Shown here: in pieces, positions 8,993 through 18,188 of the stretch
How the letters are laid out: each line of letters begins with the position of its first letter
How positions within the stretch are numbered: position 1 is the first letter of the stretch
DNA from: Litorimonas sp947503715
GTDB lineage: Bacteria > Pseudomonadota > Alphaproteobacteria > Caulobacterales > Maricaulaceae
DNA: 64,000 bases
NCBI RefSeq assembly: GCF_050271975.1
Contig: NZ_CP189850.1
Span: forward strand, 2,480,001-2,544,000
Reading direction: 5' to 3'
The notes under the pieces: generated by a model
The model's database searches: none
The model's input: the letters and a program-made list of their open reading frames with translations, nothing else
Told to the model about the DNA's origin: nothing
Translations under genes and position numbers: made by a program

Positions 8993-9235
8993 ATGAAAGC
9001 ACTCGTATATGTCGGCCTGAAACCCGGCGTCCTTGACCCACAGGGCCGGACCATTGCCCGCTCCCTCAACGATCTCGGCTTTGATGAAGTCACGAATGCG
9101 TTGCAGGGTAAAGTCATCGAACTCACGCTGAACGGCGAAGATGCAGAGGCCGCAGAAGCCCGCGTCACAGAGATGTGCGAGAAGCTCCTCGCCAATACGG
9201 TGATCGAGAATTACCGCATCGAGATGCAACCATAA
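8993..9235 (+). CDS. purS: Phosphoribosylformylglycinamidine synthase subunit PurS
   Basis: An 80-residue small subunit that bridges PurQ and PurL and helps channel ammonia in FGAM synthase. Recognisable by GVLDPQGRTIARSLNDLGF and NTVIENYRIE. The start lies 11 bp after purC with AGGA upstream. Its stop overlaps the purQ ATG by one base (TAATG), suggesting translational coupling. A separate PurS goes with the short PurL form found here, unlike the single large enzyme of enterobacteria. Confidence 0.95.
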   Translation: MKALVYVGLKPGVLDPQGRTIARSLNDLGFDEVTNALQGKVIELTLNGEDAEAAEARVTEMCEKLLANTVIENYRIEMQP

Positions 9236-9897
9236 TGCAAACCGCCGTCATCCGCTTCCCCGCTTCGAATTGCGACCGCGACGCTGCGGTGGCCCTCGAA
9301 AAAGTCACGGGCCGTGCGCCCATCATGGTCTGGCATCGCGAGACCGAGCTACCCGACGGGATAGATTTCGTCGTCATGCCCGGTGGGTTTTCCTATGGTG
9401 ATTATCTGCGCTCCGGCGCGATTGCCTCCCGCTCGCCCATAGTCCGCGACATTAAGGCCAAGTCTGAGGCGGGTCTGCCCGTTGCAGGTTTCTGCAATGG
9501 CTTTCAGGTTCTGACCGAAGCCGGAATGTTACCGGGTGCATTGATGAGGAATAAAAATCTGAAATTTGTCTGTCGTCCGGAACGCCTGACAGTGGCAAAT
9601 GCAAATACGCGTTATACGAAACACTATGCGCCAAAATCCGAAGTCACCTTCCCTGTCGCCCATCATGACGGGAACTATTTCGCGGATAAGGACACCCTTA
9701 ACCGGATTGAAAAAGAAGGCCGTGTGACCTTCCGCTATGTCAGTAACCCGAACGGGTCGCTGAATGACATCGCGGGTATCGTCAACAAGGCTGGCAATGT
9801 CTTCGGCATGATGCCCCACCCCGAACGCGCCATAGACGACATGCATGGCGGCACAGACGGGCTAGGCCTGTTCAAATCTATTATTGAGTCAATCTGA
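9235..9897 (+). CDS. purQ: Phosphoribosylformylglycinamidine synthase subunit PurQ
   Basis: The glutaminase subunit of FGAM synthase, 220 residues. It is a class I amidotransferase with nucleophile C87 in GFCNGFQ and the His-Glu pair H195/E197 in MPHPERA. Ammonia released here passes to PurL. The ATG at 9235 overlaps the purS stop, and the TGA stop at 9895-9897 overlaps the purL ATG, so stoichiometric synthesis by coupling is likely. Confidence 0.96.
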   Translation: MQTAVIRFPASNCDRDAAVALEKVTGRAPIMVWHRETELPDGIDFVVMPGGFSYGDYLRSGAIASRSPIVRDIKAKSEAGLPVAGFCNGFQVLTEAGMLPGALMRNKNLKFVCRPERLTVANANTRYTKHYAPKSEVTFPVAHHDGNYFADKDTLNRIEKEGRVTFRYVSNPNGSLNDIAGIVNKAGNVFGMMPHPERAIDDMHGGTDGLGLFKSIIESI

Positions 9898-12107
9898 TGG
9901 CCAAGAAAAGTGAAATTACGCCCGAGATTGTGGCCGAGCATGGCCTATCCGAGAGTGAATATGCCATTATTTTGGACCGTTTGGGGCGGGAGCCGAACCT
10001 GACGGAACTGGGTATTTTCTCTGTCATGTGGTCGGAGCATTGTTCTTACAAATCTTCCCGCCGACACCTCGCGAAATTCCTGACGACGGGTGACCGGGTT
10101 ATCCAAGGCCCTGGTGAGAATGCGGGTGTCATTGATATTAATGATGGCGACGCGATTATTTTCAAAATGGAGTCCCATAATCATCCGTCTTACATCGAGC
10201 CTTATCAAGGCGCCGCGACGGGTGTTGGCGGCATCATGCGCGATGTCTTTACGATGGGCGCGCGTCCAATTGCACTGATGAATGCGCTCCGTTTTGGGGA
10301 ACCCACCCATTGGAAGACAAAGCAACTTGTCAGTGGCGTCGTGGCGGGCATTGGAGGCTACGGTAATTGCGTCGGCGTACCAACGGTTGGCGGGGAAACG
10401 AATTTCCATAAGGGCTATAACGGCAACATCCTCGTCAATGCGATGTGTGTTGGTCTTGCGAAAGCCGATAATATCTTTCTCTCCGCTGCCAAGGGTGTCG
10501 GTAATCCCATATTCTATGTCGGCTCCAAAACCGGCCGCGACGGCATTCACGGCGCGACCATGGCGTCTGCGGAATTTGACGATGATAGTGATGAGAAACG
10601 CCCAACCGTTCAGGTCGGCGACCCGTTCACAGAAAAACTCCTGATTGAAGCCTGTCTCGAACTCATGGCGACAGATGCGATTATCGCGATTCAAGATATG
10701 GGCGCGGCGGGACTCACCTCCTCCTCCATTGAGATGGCGGATAAGGGCGGCGTAGGCATTCAAATCAACCTCGACAAAGTCCCGCAGCGTGAGCCGAATA
10801 TGACGGCTTACGAGATGATGCTCTCAGAATCCCAAGAGCGCATGCTCATGGTCATTCAGCCGGGCAAGGAAAAGCTGGCCTATGACATTTTCGAAAAATG
10901 GGAATTGGATGTCGCTCTGATCGGGAAGACGACCGATACGGGTAACCTCGTCCTGAAACATAAGCGCAAGAAGGTCTGTGATATTCCAATTGCGCCGCTG
11001 GCCGATGACGCGCCAAATTATGATCGTCCACATGTAAAAACGGATGCGCGCGAGGTGCTGGAAGCTCGCGATATTCACGAAACGCAGGACTATAATGACG
11101 CCCTGCTCCGCATTATGACCTCGCCGGACATCGCATCCAAACGCTGGATTTGGGAGCAGTATGATCGCCACGTCATGACCGACACGGTCGATAGTAGCCA
11201 GTCCGGTGGGGACGCCGCGATTGTCCGCGTTCACGGCACCAAGAAAGCCGTCGCCATCACGACGGATTGTACACCCCGTTATGTTTATGCAGACCCTTAT
11301 GAAGGCGGAAAACAATGCGTAGCCGAGACGTGGCGCAACCTGACCTGCGTTGGCGCAGACCCGATTGCGATCACAGACTGCCTGAACTTCGGCAATCCCG
11401 AACGGCCCGAAATCATGGGCCAATTTGTCGGCGCGATTGAGGGTATGAACGAAGCGTGCCACGCTTTTGACTATCCCGTCGTGTCCGGAAATGTCTCGCT
11501 CTATAATGAAACCAATGGTCAAGCCATTCCGCCAACCCCGGCTGTGGGTGGCGTCGGACTTATCCCCGATCTCGAAAAACACATGACGCTCAAGGGCGCC
11601 AAAGCTGGCGATACGCTGATCCTCATCGGAGATACGACAGGCTGGCTCGGCTCTTCTATCTATCTCTCCGAAATACTGTCCCGTGAAGACGGCGCGCCGC
11701 CGCCGGTCAATCTCGCGACGGAAAAGCTGAACGGTGATTATGTGCGCAAGCTCATTCGTGGCCGTCGCGTCAACGCAGTCCACGACTGTTCTGATGGTGG
11801 CTTAGCAGTAACAGCCTGCGAAATGGCTTTTGCCTCAGGACAAGGGATGCACATCGTCGCGCCGACCAATGGCAAGACTCATGGTTGGTTGTTTGGTGAA
11901 GATCAGGCCCGCTACCTCCTCGCTGTGGAAGAAAACTCGGTAAACCCCGTTATTGCGACCGCCAAAGCTAAGGGCATTGAGGCCCAAATCGTCGGCTCCG
12001 TCGGGGGGGACCGGATCAAAGCGGACGGCGCGTTCGACGTCTCGCTGGAAAAGCTCCGCGCGGCTAATGAGGCATGGCTCCCCAATCTCATGAACGGAGA
12101 CGCGTAA
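9897..12107 (+). CDS. purL: Phosphoribosylformylglycinamidine synthase subunit PurL
   Basis: The synthetase subunit of FGAM synthase (ATP-dependent amidation of FGAR), 736 residues, which is the expected size of the small PurL used with PurQ and PurS. Visible family features are MWSEHCSYKSS near residue 42, HNHPS..EPYQGAATGVGG near 90-115, QDMGAAGLTSSS in the middle and HDCSDGGLAV in the second half, giving the two AIRS-like ATP-binding halves. It overlaps purQ by one base and bolA by one base. Confidence 0.97.
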   Translation: MAKKSEITPEIVAEHGLSESEYAIILDRLGREPNLTELGIFSVMWSEHCSYKSSRRHLAKFLTTGDRVIQGPGENAGVIDINDGDAIIFKMESHNHPSYIEPYQGAATGVGGIMRDVFTMGARPIALMNALRFGEPTHWKTKQLVSGVVAGIGGYGNCVGVPTVGGETNFHKGYNGNILVNAMCVGLAKADNIFLSAAKGVGNPIFYVGSKTGRDGIHGATMASAEFDDDSDEKRPTVQVGDPFTEKLLIEACLELMATDAIIAIQDMGAAGLTSSSIEMADKGGVGIQINLDKVPQREPNMTAYEMMLSESQERMLMVIQPGKEKLAYDIFEKWELDVALIGKTTDTGNLVLKHKRKKVCDIPIAPLADDAPNYDRPHVKTDAREVLEARDIHETQDYNDALLRIMTSPDIASKRWIWEQYDRHVMTDTVDSSQSGGDAAIVRVHGTKKAVAITTDCTPRYVYADPYEGGKQCVAETWRNLTCVGADPIAITDCLNFGNPERPEIMGQFVGAIEGMNEACHAFDYPVVSGNVSLYNETNGQAIPPTPAVGGVGLIPDLEKHMTLKGAKAGDTLILIGDTTGWLGSSIYLSEILSREDGAPPPVNLATEKLNGDYVRKLIRGRRVNAVHDCSDGGLAVTACEMAFASGQGMHIVAPTNGKTHGWLFGEDQARYLLAVEENSVNPVIATAKAKGIEAQIVGSVGGDRIKADGAFDVSLEKLRAANEAWLPNLMNGDA

Positions 12108-12346
12108 TGGCAATGGCAGGCGATAAGATCGCAGCTATGATCAAAGAGGCCATGCCCGATGCCGAAGTCGAGATGATCGATTTGGCGGGAGACAATAATC
12201 ACTGGAAAGCCGTAATCGTCAGCTCCGAATTTGAAGGCCTCAACCGCGTGAAACAGCACCAACTCGTCTATGCCGCCCTGAAGGGCAAGATGGACGGCGC
12301 GGATGGTGAGTTACATGCACTGGCTTTGGAAACGCGCACCCCGTAA
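12107..12346 (+). CDS. bolA: BolA family protein
   Basis: A 79-residue BolA-like protein with the typical core HWKAVIVSSEFEGLNRVKQH. Proteins of this family form complexes with CGFS monothiol glutaredoxins and share a [2Fe-2S] cluster; the neighbouring grxD encodes exactly such a partner. The start ATG overlaps the purL stop (TAATG). Which BolA subtype it represents (transcriptional or Fe-S trafficking role) cannot be decided from sequence alone. Confidence 0.9.
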   Translation: MAMAGDKIAAMIKEAMPDAEVEMIDLAGDNNHWKAVIVSSEFEGLNRVKQHQLVYAALKGKMDGADGELHALALETRTP

Positions 12347-12406
12347 CGGGGTTGAACTCCCCTCGCCCCACCCCCACATCCCGATTGAAACAACAGGGAA
12401 ACCGAT

Positions 12407-12733
12407 ATGTCTGCCAAAGAGCAAATTCAGAAAACCGTCAGCGAGAATGACGTCGTGCTTTATATGAAGGGCACACCCGTTTTTCCGCAATGCGGCTTTT
12501 CTTCCACCGTCGTCCAGGTCTTTGACTATCTCGGCGTCAACTACGCGAGTGTGAATGTCCTAGAAGACATGGAGATTCGTCAGGGCATCAAAGAGTTTAA
12601 TAATTGGCCGACAATCCCGCAGGTCTTCGTCAAAGGTGAGTTCATTGGCGGCTGTGACATCGTCCGCGAGATGTTCGAAAATGGTGAGTTGAAGACAATG
12701 CTCACAGAAAAAGGTGTTGAAACAGCCGCTTAG
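12407..12733 (+). CDS. grxD: Monothiol glutaredoxin, Grx4 family
   Basis: A 108-residue monothiol glutaredoxin. The CGFS active site is at residues 29-32 after KGTPVFPQ, and the glutathione-binding TIPQVF..GEFIGGCD segment follows. This family carries and delivers [2Fe-2S] clusters in the cytosol, often with BolA, whose gene lies 60 bp upstream. A separate RBS is likely, but shared transcription with bolA is plausible. Confidence 0.95.
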   Translation: MSAKEQIQKTVSENDVVLYMKGTPVFPQCGFSSTVVQVFDYLGVNYASVNVLEDMEIRQGIKEFNNWPTIPQVFVKGEFIGGCDIVREMFENGELKTMLTEKGVETAA

Positions 12734-12839
12734 ACGGTAAACCAAACGCTAATCCTCATTTAAACCGACGCTAACCCGTCTCTGCTATTACCTTCGCATC
12801 AAGTTGTGCCGGGGGGGCATGGCAGAAGGAGGACGGACG

Positions 12840-13430
12840 ATGGCGCGGTTCGGAATTAACCACAAATCAAAACGAAAAGCCGGTATCGGAGGGTTTCACG
12901 CGGAATACCTCAATGACCGGACTGCGGCGCGACAGCGGAAGCAGATGGGATATCTGCGGTCAATCTTCTCGGGTCTATCATTACTGTTTGGCGGCCTGAT
13001 GATCTATGTCGGGCTGCATTATATTCCCGCCTTCTTTAATCCGTCTCAAATCATCAAACTCGCCTCCAGTGACACAGCGCGACCCGCAAAAGCCGGATTG
13101 GAACGCGACAGTATTTTCGGGTCTATAATCGGCCCTTATATCGATATGTTCCAGCTGGAGCGCGCCTATATGCAAGCCGGTCAGAGCGTCGAAGTTCGGT
13201 ATAATCTACCAAAAGGCGCGAAAATGGATGTGGCGATCCGACAATGTCGACGGCTTTGGATTGTTGAAATTTTCGAGTGCCAAGTCGTGAGCGAGAAAAC
13301 CATCCGTATTGACGGAACGCGTGGGACGCAGAGCTTTATGCTCCCCAATACCGGTTTTTACTATTTTCAGGAACGTGTTCAACTTCCCAATCCAAATGAG
13401 AATTATCGTATCATATGGGCACGAAGCTGA
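12840..13430 (+). CDS. Single-pass membrane protein of unknown function
   Basis: A 196-residue protein not matched to a known family. A basic N-terminus (about 1-45, many Lys/Arg) is followed by one membrane segment (about 50-73, SIFSGLSLLFGGLMIYVGL), leaving a C-terminal periplasmic domain predicted to be mostly beta. Two cysteines in RQCRRLWIVEIFECQ could form a disulfide. The start is fixed by AAGGAGG 6 nt before ATG 12840; upstream TTG 12804 and ATG 12819 are less likely. Its last 45 residues are homologous to an orphan fragment immediately downstream (13477-13641), so a second copy once existed. Confidence 0.75.
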   Translation: MARFGINHKSKRKAGIGGFHAEYLNDRTAARQRKQMGYLRSIFSGLSLLFGGLMIYVGLHYIPAFFNPSQIIKLASSDTARPAKAGLERDSIFGSIIGPYIDMFQLERAYMQAGQSVEVRYNLPKGAKMDVAIRQCRRLWIVEIFECQVVSEKTIRIDGTRGTQSFMLPNTGFYYFQERVQLPNPNENYRIIWARS

Positions 13431-13476
13431 GCCCGCATGATTAACAAACCCACTCATTAAGGGTTTACAATTTAAT

Positions 13477-13641
13477 AGAGTAATTTTCATAACAATTACA
13501 GCGAAAACTGTGACCATCATGCAGGGACAAGCGGGTGTGCGCGAGTTTGCCTTCCCACAAAACGGCTTTTACCATTTCGAAGATACAGTGACCTTACCGG
13601 GGCCAGAGATTACGTACCGCGTCGTTTGGTCCAGACAATAA
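13477..13641 (+). pseudogene. C-terminal remnant of a paralogue of the 12840 gene
   Basis: The reading frame ending at TAA 13639-13641 encodes a tail with NGFYHFEDTVTLPGPE and YRVVWSRQ. It aligns with the end of the upstream gene (TGFYYFQERVQLPNPN, YRIIWARS). The spacing to the stop is the same. Weaker similarity reaches back to about 13477. There is no matching N-terminal, membrane or mid-domain coding part; an in-frame stop at 13438 closes the frame, and only a GTG at 13510 or ATG at 13519 could start a peptide of about 40 residues. The divergence suggests an old tandem duplication whose 5' part was deleted. Confidence 0.7.
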
Positions 13642-13674
13642 AAAGCCCGCCAACGCTTTCGCGCAGCGGGCTTT
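13642..13674. terminator. Bidirectional terminator before rpsD end
   Basis: A 9 bp stem (AAAGCCCGC and GCGGGCTTT) with a 15 nt loop, flanked by A-rich and T-rich ends. It lies between the plus-strand remnant and the convergent rpsD gene and can serve both. Confidence 0.8.
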
Positions 13675-13697
13675 GAATTTGGTCTGAGGTGAGCTCC

Positions 13698-14318
13698 CTA
13701 GCGGGAGTAGAATTCCACCGTCAGATTTGGTTCCATTTGGACCGGATAAGGCACTTCGTCGAAAGACGGCGTGCGAACGAATGTCGCCTGCATACCCTTT
13801 GGATCAACAGAGATGTAGTCCGGAATTTCACGCTCGGACGACTCGAGAGCTTCCAAGACCAGTGCCATTGTGCGGGACTTTTCGCGAACTTCGACAACGT
13901 CACCTTCTTTACAACGGTAGGACGGGATGTTGACCTTCTTACCATTGACCAAGACGTGACCGTGATTGACGAACTGACGTGCGGCAAAGACAGTTGGGAC
14001 AAATTTGGACCGGTATACAACGGCGTCCAAACGACGCTCCAGCAGGCCGATCAGGTTCTCGGACGCATCGCCCTTCATCCGTGTGGCTTGGTCATAAGTC
14101 TTGCGGAACTGTTTTTCCGTGATGTTACCGTAATAGCCTTTGAGCTTCTGCTTGGCGCGGAGCTGCGTACCGAAATCAGACATTTTACCGCGACGGGCAT
14201 TCGCACCGTGCTGTCCCGGAGGATAGCTACGCTTGTTCACGGGCGATTTTGGACGTCCCCAGATATTTTCGCCCATACGGCGGTCGATTTTATATTTTGC
14301 ACTCTGACGCTTTGACAT
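13698..14318 (-). CDS. rpsD: 30S ribosomal protein S4
   Basis: A 206-residue primary 16S rRNA-binding protein of the small subunit body. The N-terminal part has the typical SKRQSAKYKIDRRMGENIWG and RSYPPGQHG, and the S4 RNA-binding domain (about 95-160) shows LERRLDAVVYRSKF and RQFVNHGHVLVNGKKVNIPSY. Preceded by AAAGGA at a suitable distance. It is a single-gene unit here, as usual in alphaproteobacteria, and is divergent from rarD. Confidence 0.98.
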   Translation of the reverse strand: MSKRQSAKYKIDRRMGENIWGRPKSPVNKRSYPPGQHGANARRGKMSDFGTQLRAKQKLKGYYGNITEKQFRKTYDQATRMKGDASENLIGLLERRLDAVVYRSKFVPTVFAARQFVNHGHVLVNGKKVNIPSYRCKEGDVVEVREKSRTMALVLEALESSEREIPDYISVDPKGMQATFVRTPSFDEVPYPVQMEPNLTVEFYSR

Positions 14319-14490
14319 AGTGTCGCGTCCTTTCTGTTTGACGTGGCCCGGCTCACCTCACCTTGAGGTAGCGATTACAACGACGGGACCACCCCTGCTC
14401 GTAATAGACGCGCTATCTAGCGGATCTCCGTTTCAAGTCAACATCCTGTTTTCAGTTGGCAAAGCGGCCAGACCGTGACAAGGCGCGAGC

Positions 14491-15411
14491 ATGGCCGGAC
14501 CAACCCCACAGCCCGAAACAAATGAAGGCAGAGCCGGCCTGATTGCAGGACTGACTGCCTATACGATCTGGGGCCTGTTTCCCATCTATTTCGTCGCGAC
14601 GAAACATGTGCCCGCACTTGAAATCCTCGCCCACCGTATTGTTTGGTCCTTGCCCTTCGGTCTTCTGATTCTCCTGTTTCGGAAGCAGATTGCGGAAACG
14701 ATAAAAGCACTCGTCACGCCCAAAACCGTTATCCTTCTGGCGATTGCCGCCATCGCTCTCGCGATCAATTGGGGCGTCTATATATGGGCTATTCAACAGG
14801 AGCAAATTTTCCAAGGCAGTCTCGGCTATTATATCAATCCCCTCCTATACGTGCTGGTCGGCGTGCTGTTCTTCAAGGAAAAACTGAGCGCGTTGCAAGG
14901 GCTCGCCATTACCTTTGCCTGTATCGGCGTCGCCATTCTGACCTTCAAGGGCGGCGTCTTTCCGGCCATCTCGCTCATCCTCGCCGTGACCTTTACGACC
15001 TATGGCGTCTTGCGGAAATATATCGTCGTGGGCGCGATGCCCGGGCTTTTCATCGAAGTGACGGTTCTGCTACTCCCAGCGATCGGAACGCTCTATTATC
15101 TGTCGCAACAGAACGGTCTGGCGTGGAATAATGCGGGGCTTGAGACGGATATTCTACTCGTTCTGGCGGGGCCACTGACCGTGCTGCCCCTTCTCGCTTT
15201 CGCCTTTGCCGCGCGGCGGATCAAACTCTCGACGCTTGGCATCCTCCAATATCTCGGCCCGACTATGCAGTTCGGCTGTGCGCTCTATTTCGGCGAACCG
15301 TTCACACTGGCCCATGCCCTCTGTTTCGGCTTTATCTGGCTCGGCGTCGGGGTATTTGCCTATGACGCTATTCGGTCATCCCGGCGTCAGGTCCGACCCG
15401 TTTCCCGCTGA
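14491..15411 (+). CDS. rarD: EamA/RarD family permease
   Basis: A 306-residue inner-membrane protein with about ten hydrophobic helices and the RarD-type N-terminus (GLTAYTIWGLFPIYF, then ILAHRIVWSLPFG). RarD proteins are DMT-superfamily permeases; the name derives from a chloramphenicol-sensitivity phenotype in Pseudomonas, and the natural substrate is not established. The 3' end overlaps the convergent small membrane gene by 44 bp. Confidence 0.9.
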   Translation: MAGPTPQPETNEGRAGLIAGLTAYTIWGLFPIYFVATKHVPALEILAHRIVWSLPFGLLILLFRKQIAETIKALVTPKTVILLAIAAIALAINWGVYIWAIQQEQIFQGSLGYYINPLLYVLVGVLFFKEKLSALQGLAITFACIGVAILTFKGGVFPAISLILAVTFTTYGVLRKYIVVGAMPGLFIEVTVLLLPAIGTLYYLSQQNGLAWNNAGLETDILLVLAGPLTVLPLLAFAFAARRIKLSTLGILQYLGPTMQFGCALYFGEPFTLAHALCFGFIWLGVGVFAYDAIRSSRRQVRPVSR

Positions 15412-15685
15412 GGAAATCCGCGAAGAGGTCCCCGCCCGGACTCGCGATGAACACGCCCAGCAGATAGACGGCGAACAGCACGAGGATTTGCGAGAAGAAC
15501 AGAAACATCCCGTCTAGTACCATATTCTTGTCCGGCGCTTGCGGCGTGTTCTGGAGAACATTGCGCCGCGCCGAGGCAAAGGCGAAAGTCGACAGGAACG
15601 CCAGAACGAAGACAAGCCAGACGCGAAGACCCAGATAGCCCGCCAAGACACCCGCCAGAAGAATGAGATAACCAAGATATTTCAT
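15368..15685 (-). CDS. Small membrane protein of unknown function
   Basis: A 105-residue protein with two strong membrane regions (about 1-38 and 57-85), the second preceded by a charged loop (RRNVLQNTPQAPDKN). No family recognised. The start is well supported: a perfect GGAGG lies 6 nt upstream of the ATG. Its last 14 codons overlap the 3' end of rarD on the other strand. That such a gene is real rather than a shadow is suggested by the RBS and by its continuing well beyond rarD. Confidence 0.65.
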   Translation of the reverse strand: MKYLGYLILLAGVLAGYLGLRVWLVFVLAFLSTFAFASARRNVLQNTPQAPDKNMVLDGMFLFFSQILVLFAVYLLGVFIASPGGDLFADFLSGKRVGPDAGMTE

Positions 15686-15812
15686 AGGAGCCTCCTGTCG
15701 GAGATTGAAATGCGAGTAAAGAGCGCAAAGCTCAAAACCTTATTCATTTGTTAGACTGTAAGACCACGATTGCGATACATACCGCCCATAGCCAAACTCA
15801 CATGTTGCACCT

Positions 15813-18179
15813 ATGTTCACTGCGATGTCCAAACCTGATTCCTTTCGTCCCGCGCCCCCGCCGCCCAGCTCGCGCAGTATTTCGCAAATGGCGATGCCAA
15901 CGCGTCCCGGGGCGGCTGAACCTGCAGACTACCTTGCAGGGTTAAATCCGGAACAAGCGGATGCTGTGAAAACAACGGAAGGCCCGCTCTTGGTCTTGGC
16001 GGGAGCGGGTACGGGGAAAACTCGAGTCCTTACCTGTCGCCTCGCCCATATCCTAAACCAAAAACTGGCCTATCCGTCGCAAATTCTGTCCGTGACTTTC
16101 ACGAATAAAGCCGCGCGGGAAATGCGCCACCGTGTGTCAGGACTGTTGGGTCAGACAACGGAAGGCCTGCCTTGGCTTGGTACATTTCATTCCATTGCTG
16201 CGAAGATTTTGCGCATCCATGCGGAGCTCGTTGGGCTGAAATCCAACTTCACCATTTTAGACACAGATGATCAAATCCGTCTGCTGAAGCAGATCATCAA
16301 AGCGGAAGGAATTGATGATAAGAAATGGACCGCCCGCTATATGGCGTCACTCATTGATGGGTGGAAAAACAAAGGTCTGACACCGGGCAAGTTAGGTCCC
16401 GGCCACAAACAGCAATTTGCCGAGGGCAAGGGACAACTCATCTACAAGACATATCAGGATCGGTTGAAAGTTTTGAACGCGGCGGATTTTGGTGATCTGC
16501 TGTTGCACAATTTGACGATTTTTCAGAACAATCCTGATGTCCTATCCCGTTACCACTCCAAATTCCGCTACATCCTCGTCGACGAGTATCAGGACACGAA
16601 TGTCTGCCAATATCTCTGGCTCCGCTTGTTGGCCCAAGGGTCGAATAATGTCTGCGTGGTCGGGGATGACGATCAGTCGATCTATGGCTGGCGCGGCGCG
16701 GAAGTGGACAATATTCTGCGTTTTGAAACGGACTTCCCCGGTGCGAAAGTCATCCGGCTGGAACGCAATTACCGGTCGACAGAACATATCCTCGCGGCCG
16801 CCTCCGGCCTGATTTCTGCGAATGAAGACCGTCTCGGCAAAACGCTTTGGACCGAAGACTCTGGCGGCCATAAAGTCTCGGTCGTGGGCGTATGGGATGC
16901 CCCGGCCGAAGCCCGCATCATCAGCACAGAAATTGAAAATTGGCGGTCGCAAGGTCGTAAGTACAAGGATGTAGCCATTCTCGTTCGCGCCTCCCGCCAA
17001 ATGCGTAGTTTCGAAGAACGCTTCATTCAAATCGGCCTACCTTACAAAGTCATTGGCGGCCCCCGCTTTTTCGAGCGGCAAGAAATCCGTGACGCACATG
17101 CTTACTTGCGCCTGCTCGTCTCGAACACGGATGACCTCGCCTTTGAACGCGTCGTCAACACGCCCAAGCGCGGGATTGGCGCAACCTCGATCCAGAAACT
17201 GCAACGCGCCGCACGGTCCATGGGCGTGCCGCTTGAAGCCGCCACGCGTGAACTCACCAAGACAGATGAAATCCGCGGGAAAGCCCGCACGTCCCTGCGG
17301 TCCTTCTGCCTCGACCTCGACCGTTGGCGGGCCCGGCTTGGCGATCTAAAACATACGGATTTAGCTGAACAAATTCTCGACGAGTCCGGTTACACCCAAA
17401 TGTGGCGGGATAATAAAGACGCCAAATCCGCAGGGCGTTTGGAAAATCTAAAAGAGCTCATTCAGGCCATGGGTGAGTTTGATACGCTCCCCGCCTATCT
17501 TGAACATGTCAGCCTTGTACTGGATGTCGATAAGGGCACGGGCGCGCAAGAAGATGAAGTCTCTCTGATGACACTCCACTCTGCCAAAGGCCTCGAATTC
17601 CCGCTCGTCTTCCTGCCCGGTTGGGAAGAAGGCATGTTCCCGTCGCAGAAATCATTGGACGAGTCCGGTATGGCCGGCCTAGAAGAAGAACGCCGCCTCG
17701 CCTATGTCGGGATTACGCGCGCCCGTGAACAGGCGAAGATATATTTCGCCGCCAATCGCCAAGTCTATGGCAGTTGGCAGTCCTCACTCCCGTCGCGGTT
17801 TATAGACGAACTCCCGCCCGCGCACGTTGAAGCGCAAAGTGACTCCGGCTTACATGATAGTGGCGCAGTCGCCGAACGAGTTGCGAGCAATTTCTCGCGC
17901 AGTTTCTCAGACGCGCAAAACAGCCGCGTCTCACCGGGCTGGCAGCGTTTCCAACAGAATAAGAGCAAGAGCTTCGGACGCGCGCCGAAAGATATAGAGT
18001 GCCATGCCGTCCGGCGTCCGGCCAAGGGTAAATCCTCGAATTACAAAATCGGCGAGCGCGTTTTTCACCAGAAATTTGGCTATGGTGATGTCACAGCCGC
18101 AGACGGGACGAAACTCACCGTTAGCTTTGACAAGGCCGGAGAGAAAAAGGTGTTGGACGGCTTTGTGGAACGGGCCTAA
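15813..18179 (+). CDS. uvrD: UvrD/PcrA-type DNA helicase
   Basis: A 788-residue superfamily 1A 3'-5' helicase for nucleotide-excision and mismatch repair. Motifs are in order: Q motif LNPEQADAV (about 45), Walker A AGAGTGKT (about 61-68), TFTNKAAREM, Walker B with YILVDEYQDTN, GDDDQSIYGWRGA, RLERNYRS, LMTLHSAKGLEFP and YVGITRARE. The C-terminus ends in the Tudor-like domain seen in UvrD/PcrA (IGERVFHQKFGYGDV). A proline/serine-rich extension precedes the core; ATG 15825 is an alternative start. The lipoprotein gene follows after 9 bp. Confidence 0.95.
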   Translation: MFTAMSKPDSFRPAPPPPSSRSISQMAMPTRPGAAEPADYLAGLNPEQADAVKTTEGPLLVLAGAGTGKTRVLTCRLAHILNQKLAYPSQILSVTFTNKAAREMRHRVSGLLGQTTEGLPWLGTFHSIAAKILRIHAELVGLKSNFTILDTDDQIRLLKQIIKAEGIDDKKWTARYMASLIDGWKNKGLTPGKLGPGHKQQFAEGKGQLIYKTYQDRLKVLNAADFGDLLLHNLTIFQNNPDVLSRYHSKFRYILVDEYQDTNVCQYLWLRLLAQGSNNVCVVGDDDQSIYGWRGAEVDNILRFETDFPGAKVIRLERNYRSTEHILAAASGLISANEDRLGKTLWTEDSGGHKVSVVGVWDAPAEARIISTEIENWRSQGRKYKDVAILVRASRQMRSFEERFIQIGLPYKVIGGPRFFERQEIRDAHAYLRLLVSNTDDLAFERVVNTPKRGIGATSIQKLQRAARSMGVPLEAATRELTKTDEIRGKARTSLRSFCLDLDRWRARLGDLKHTDLAEQILDESGYTQMWRDNKDAKSAGRLENLKELIQAMGEFDTLPAYLEHVSLVLDVDKGTGAQEDEVSLMTLHSAKGLEFPLVFLPGWEEGMFPSQKSLDESGMAGLEEERRLAYVGITRAREQAKIYFAANRQVYGSWQSSLPSRFIDELPPAHVEAQSDSGLHDSGAVAERVASNFSRSFSDAQNSRVSPGWQRFQQNKSKSFGRAPKDIECHAVRRPAKGKSSNYKIGERVFHQKFGYGDVTAADGTKLTVSFDKAGEKKVLDGFVERA

Positions 18180-18188
18180 CACGTCGAA

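Noticed and set aside
10824..11783. Long open frame (about 319 codons) antisense to purL
   Set aside because: purL is unambiguous on the other strand; such mirror frames are common opposite GC-rich third-position genes.
12760..12774. CtrA-like site TTAA-N7-CTAA upstream of the membrane protein at 12840
   Set aside because: One half-site deviates from consensus; such near-matches are frequent in A/T-rich spacers.
14319..14490. Possible leader or autoregulatory structure upstream of rpsD
   Set aside because: A small ACCTCA/TTGAGGT hairpin exists but does not resemble a known S4-binding leader.
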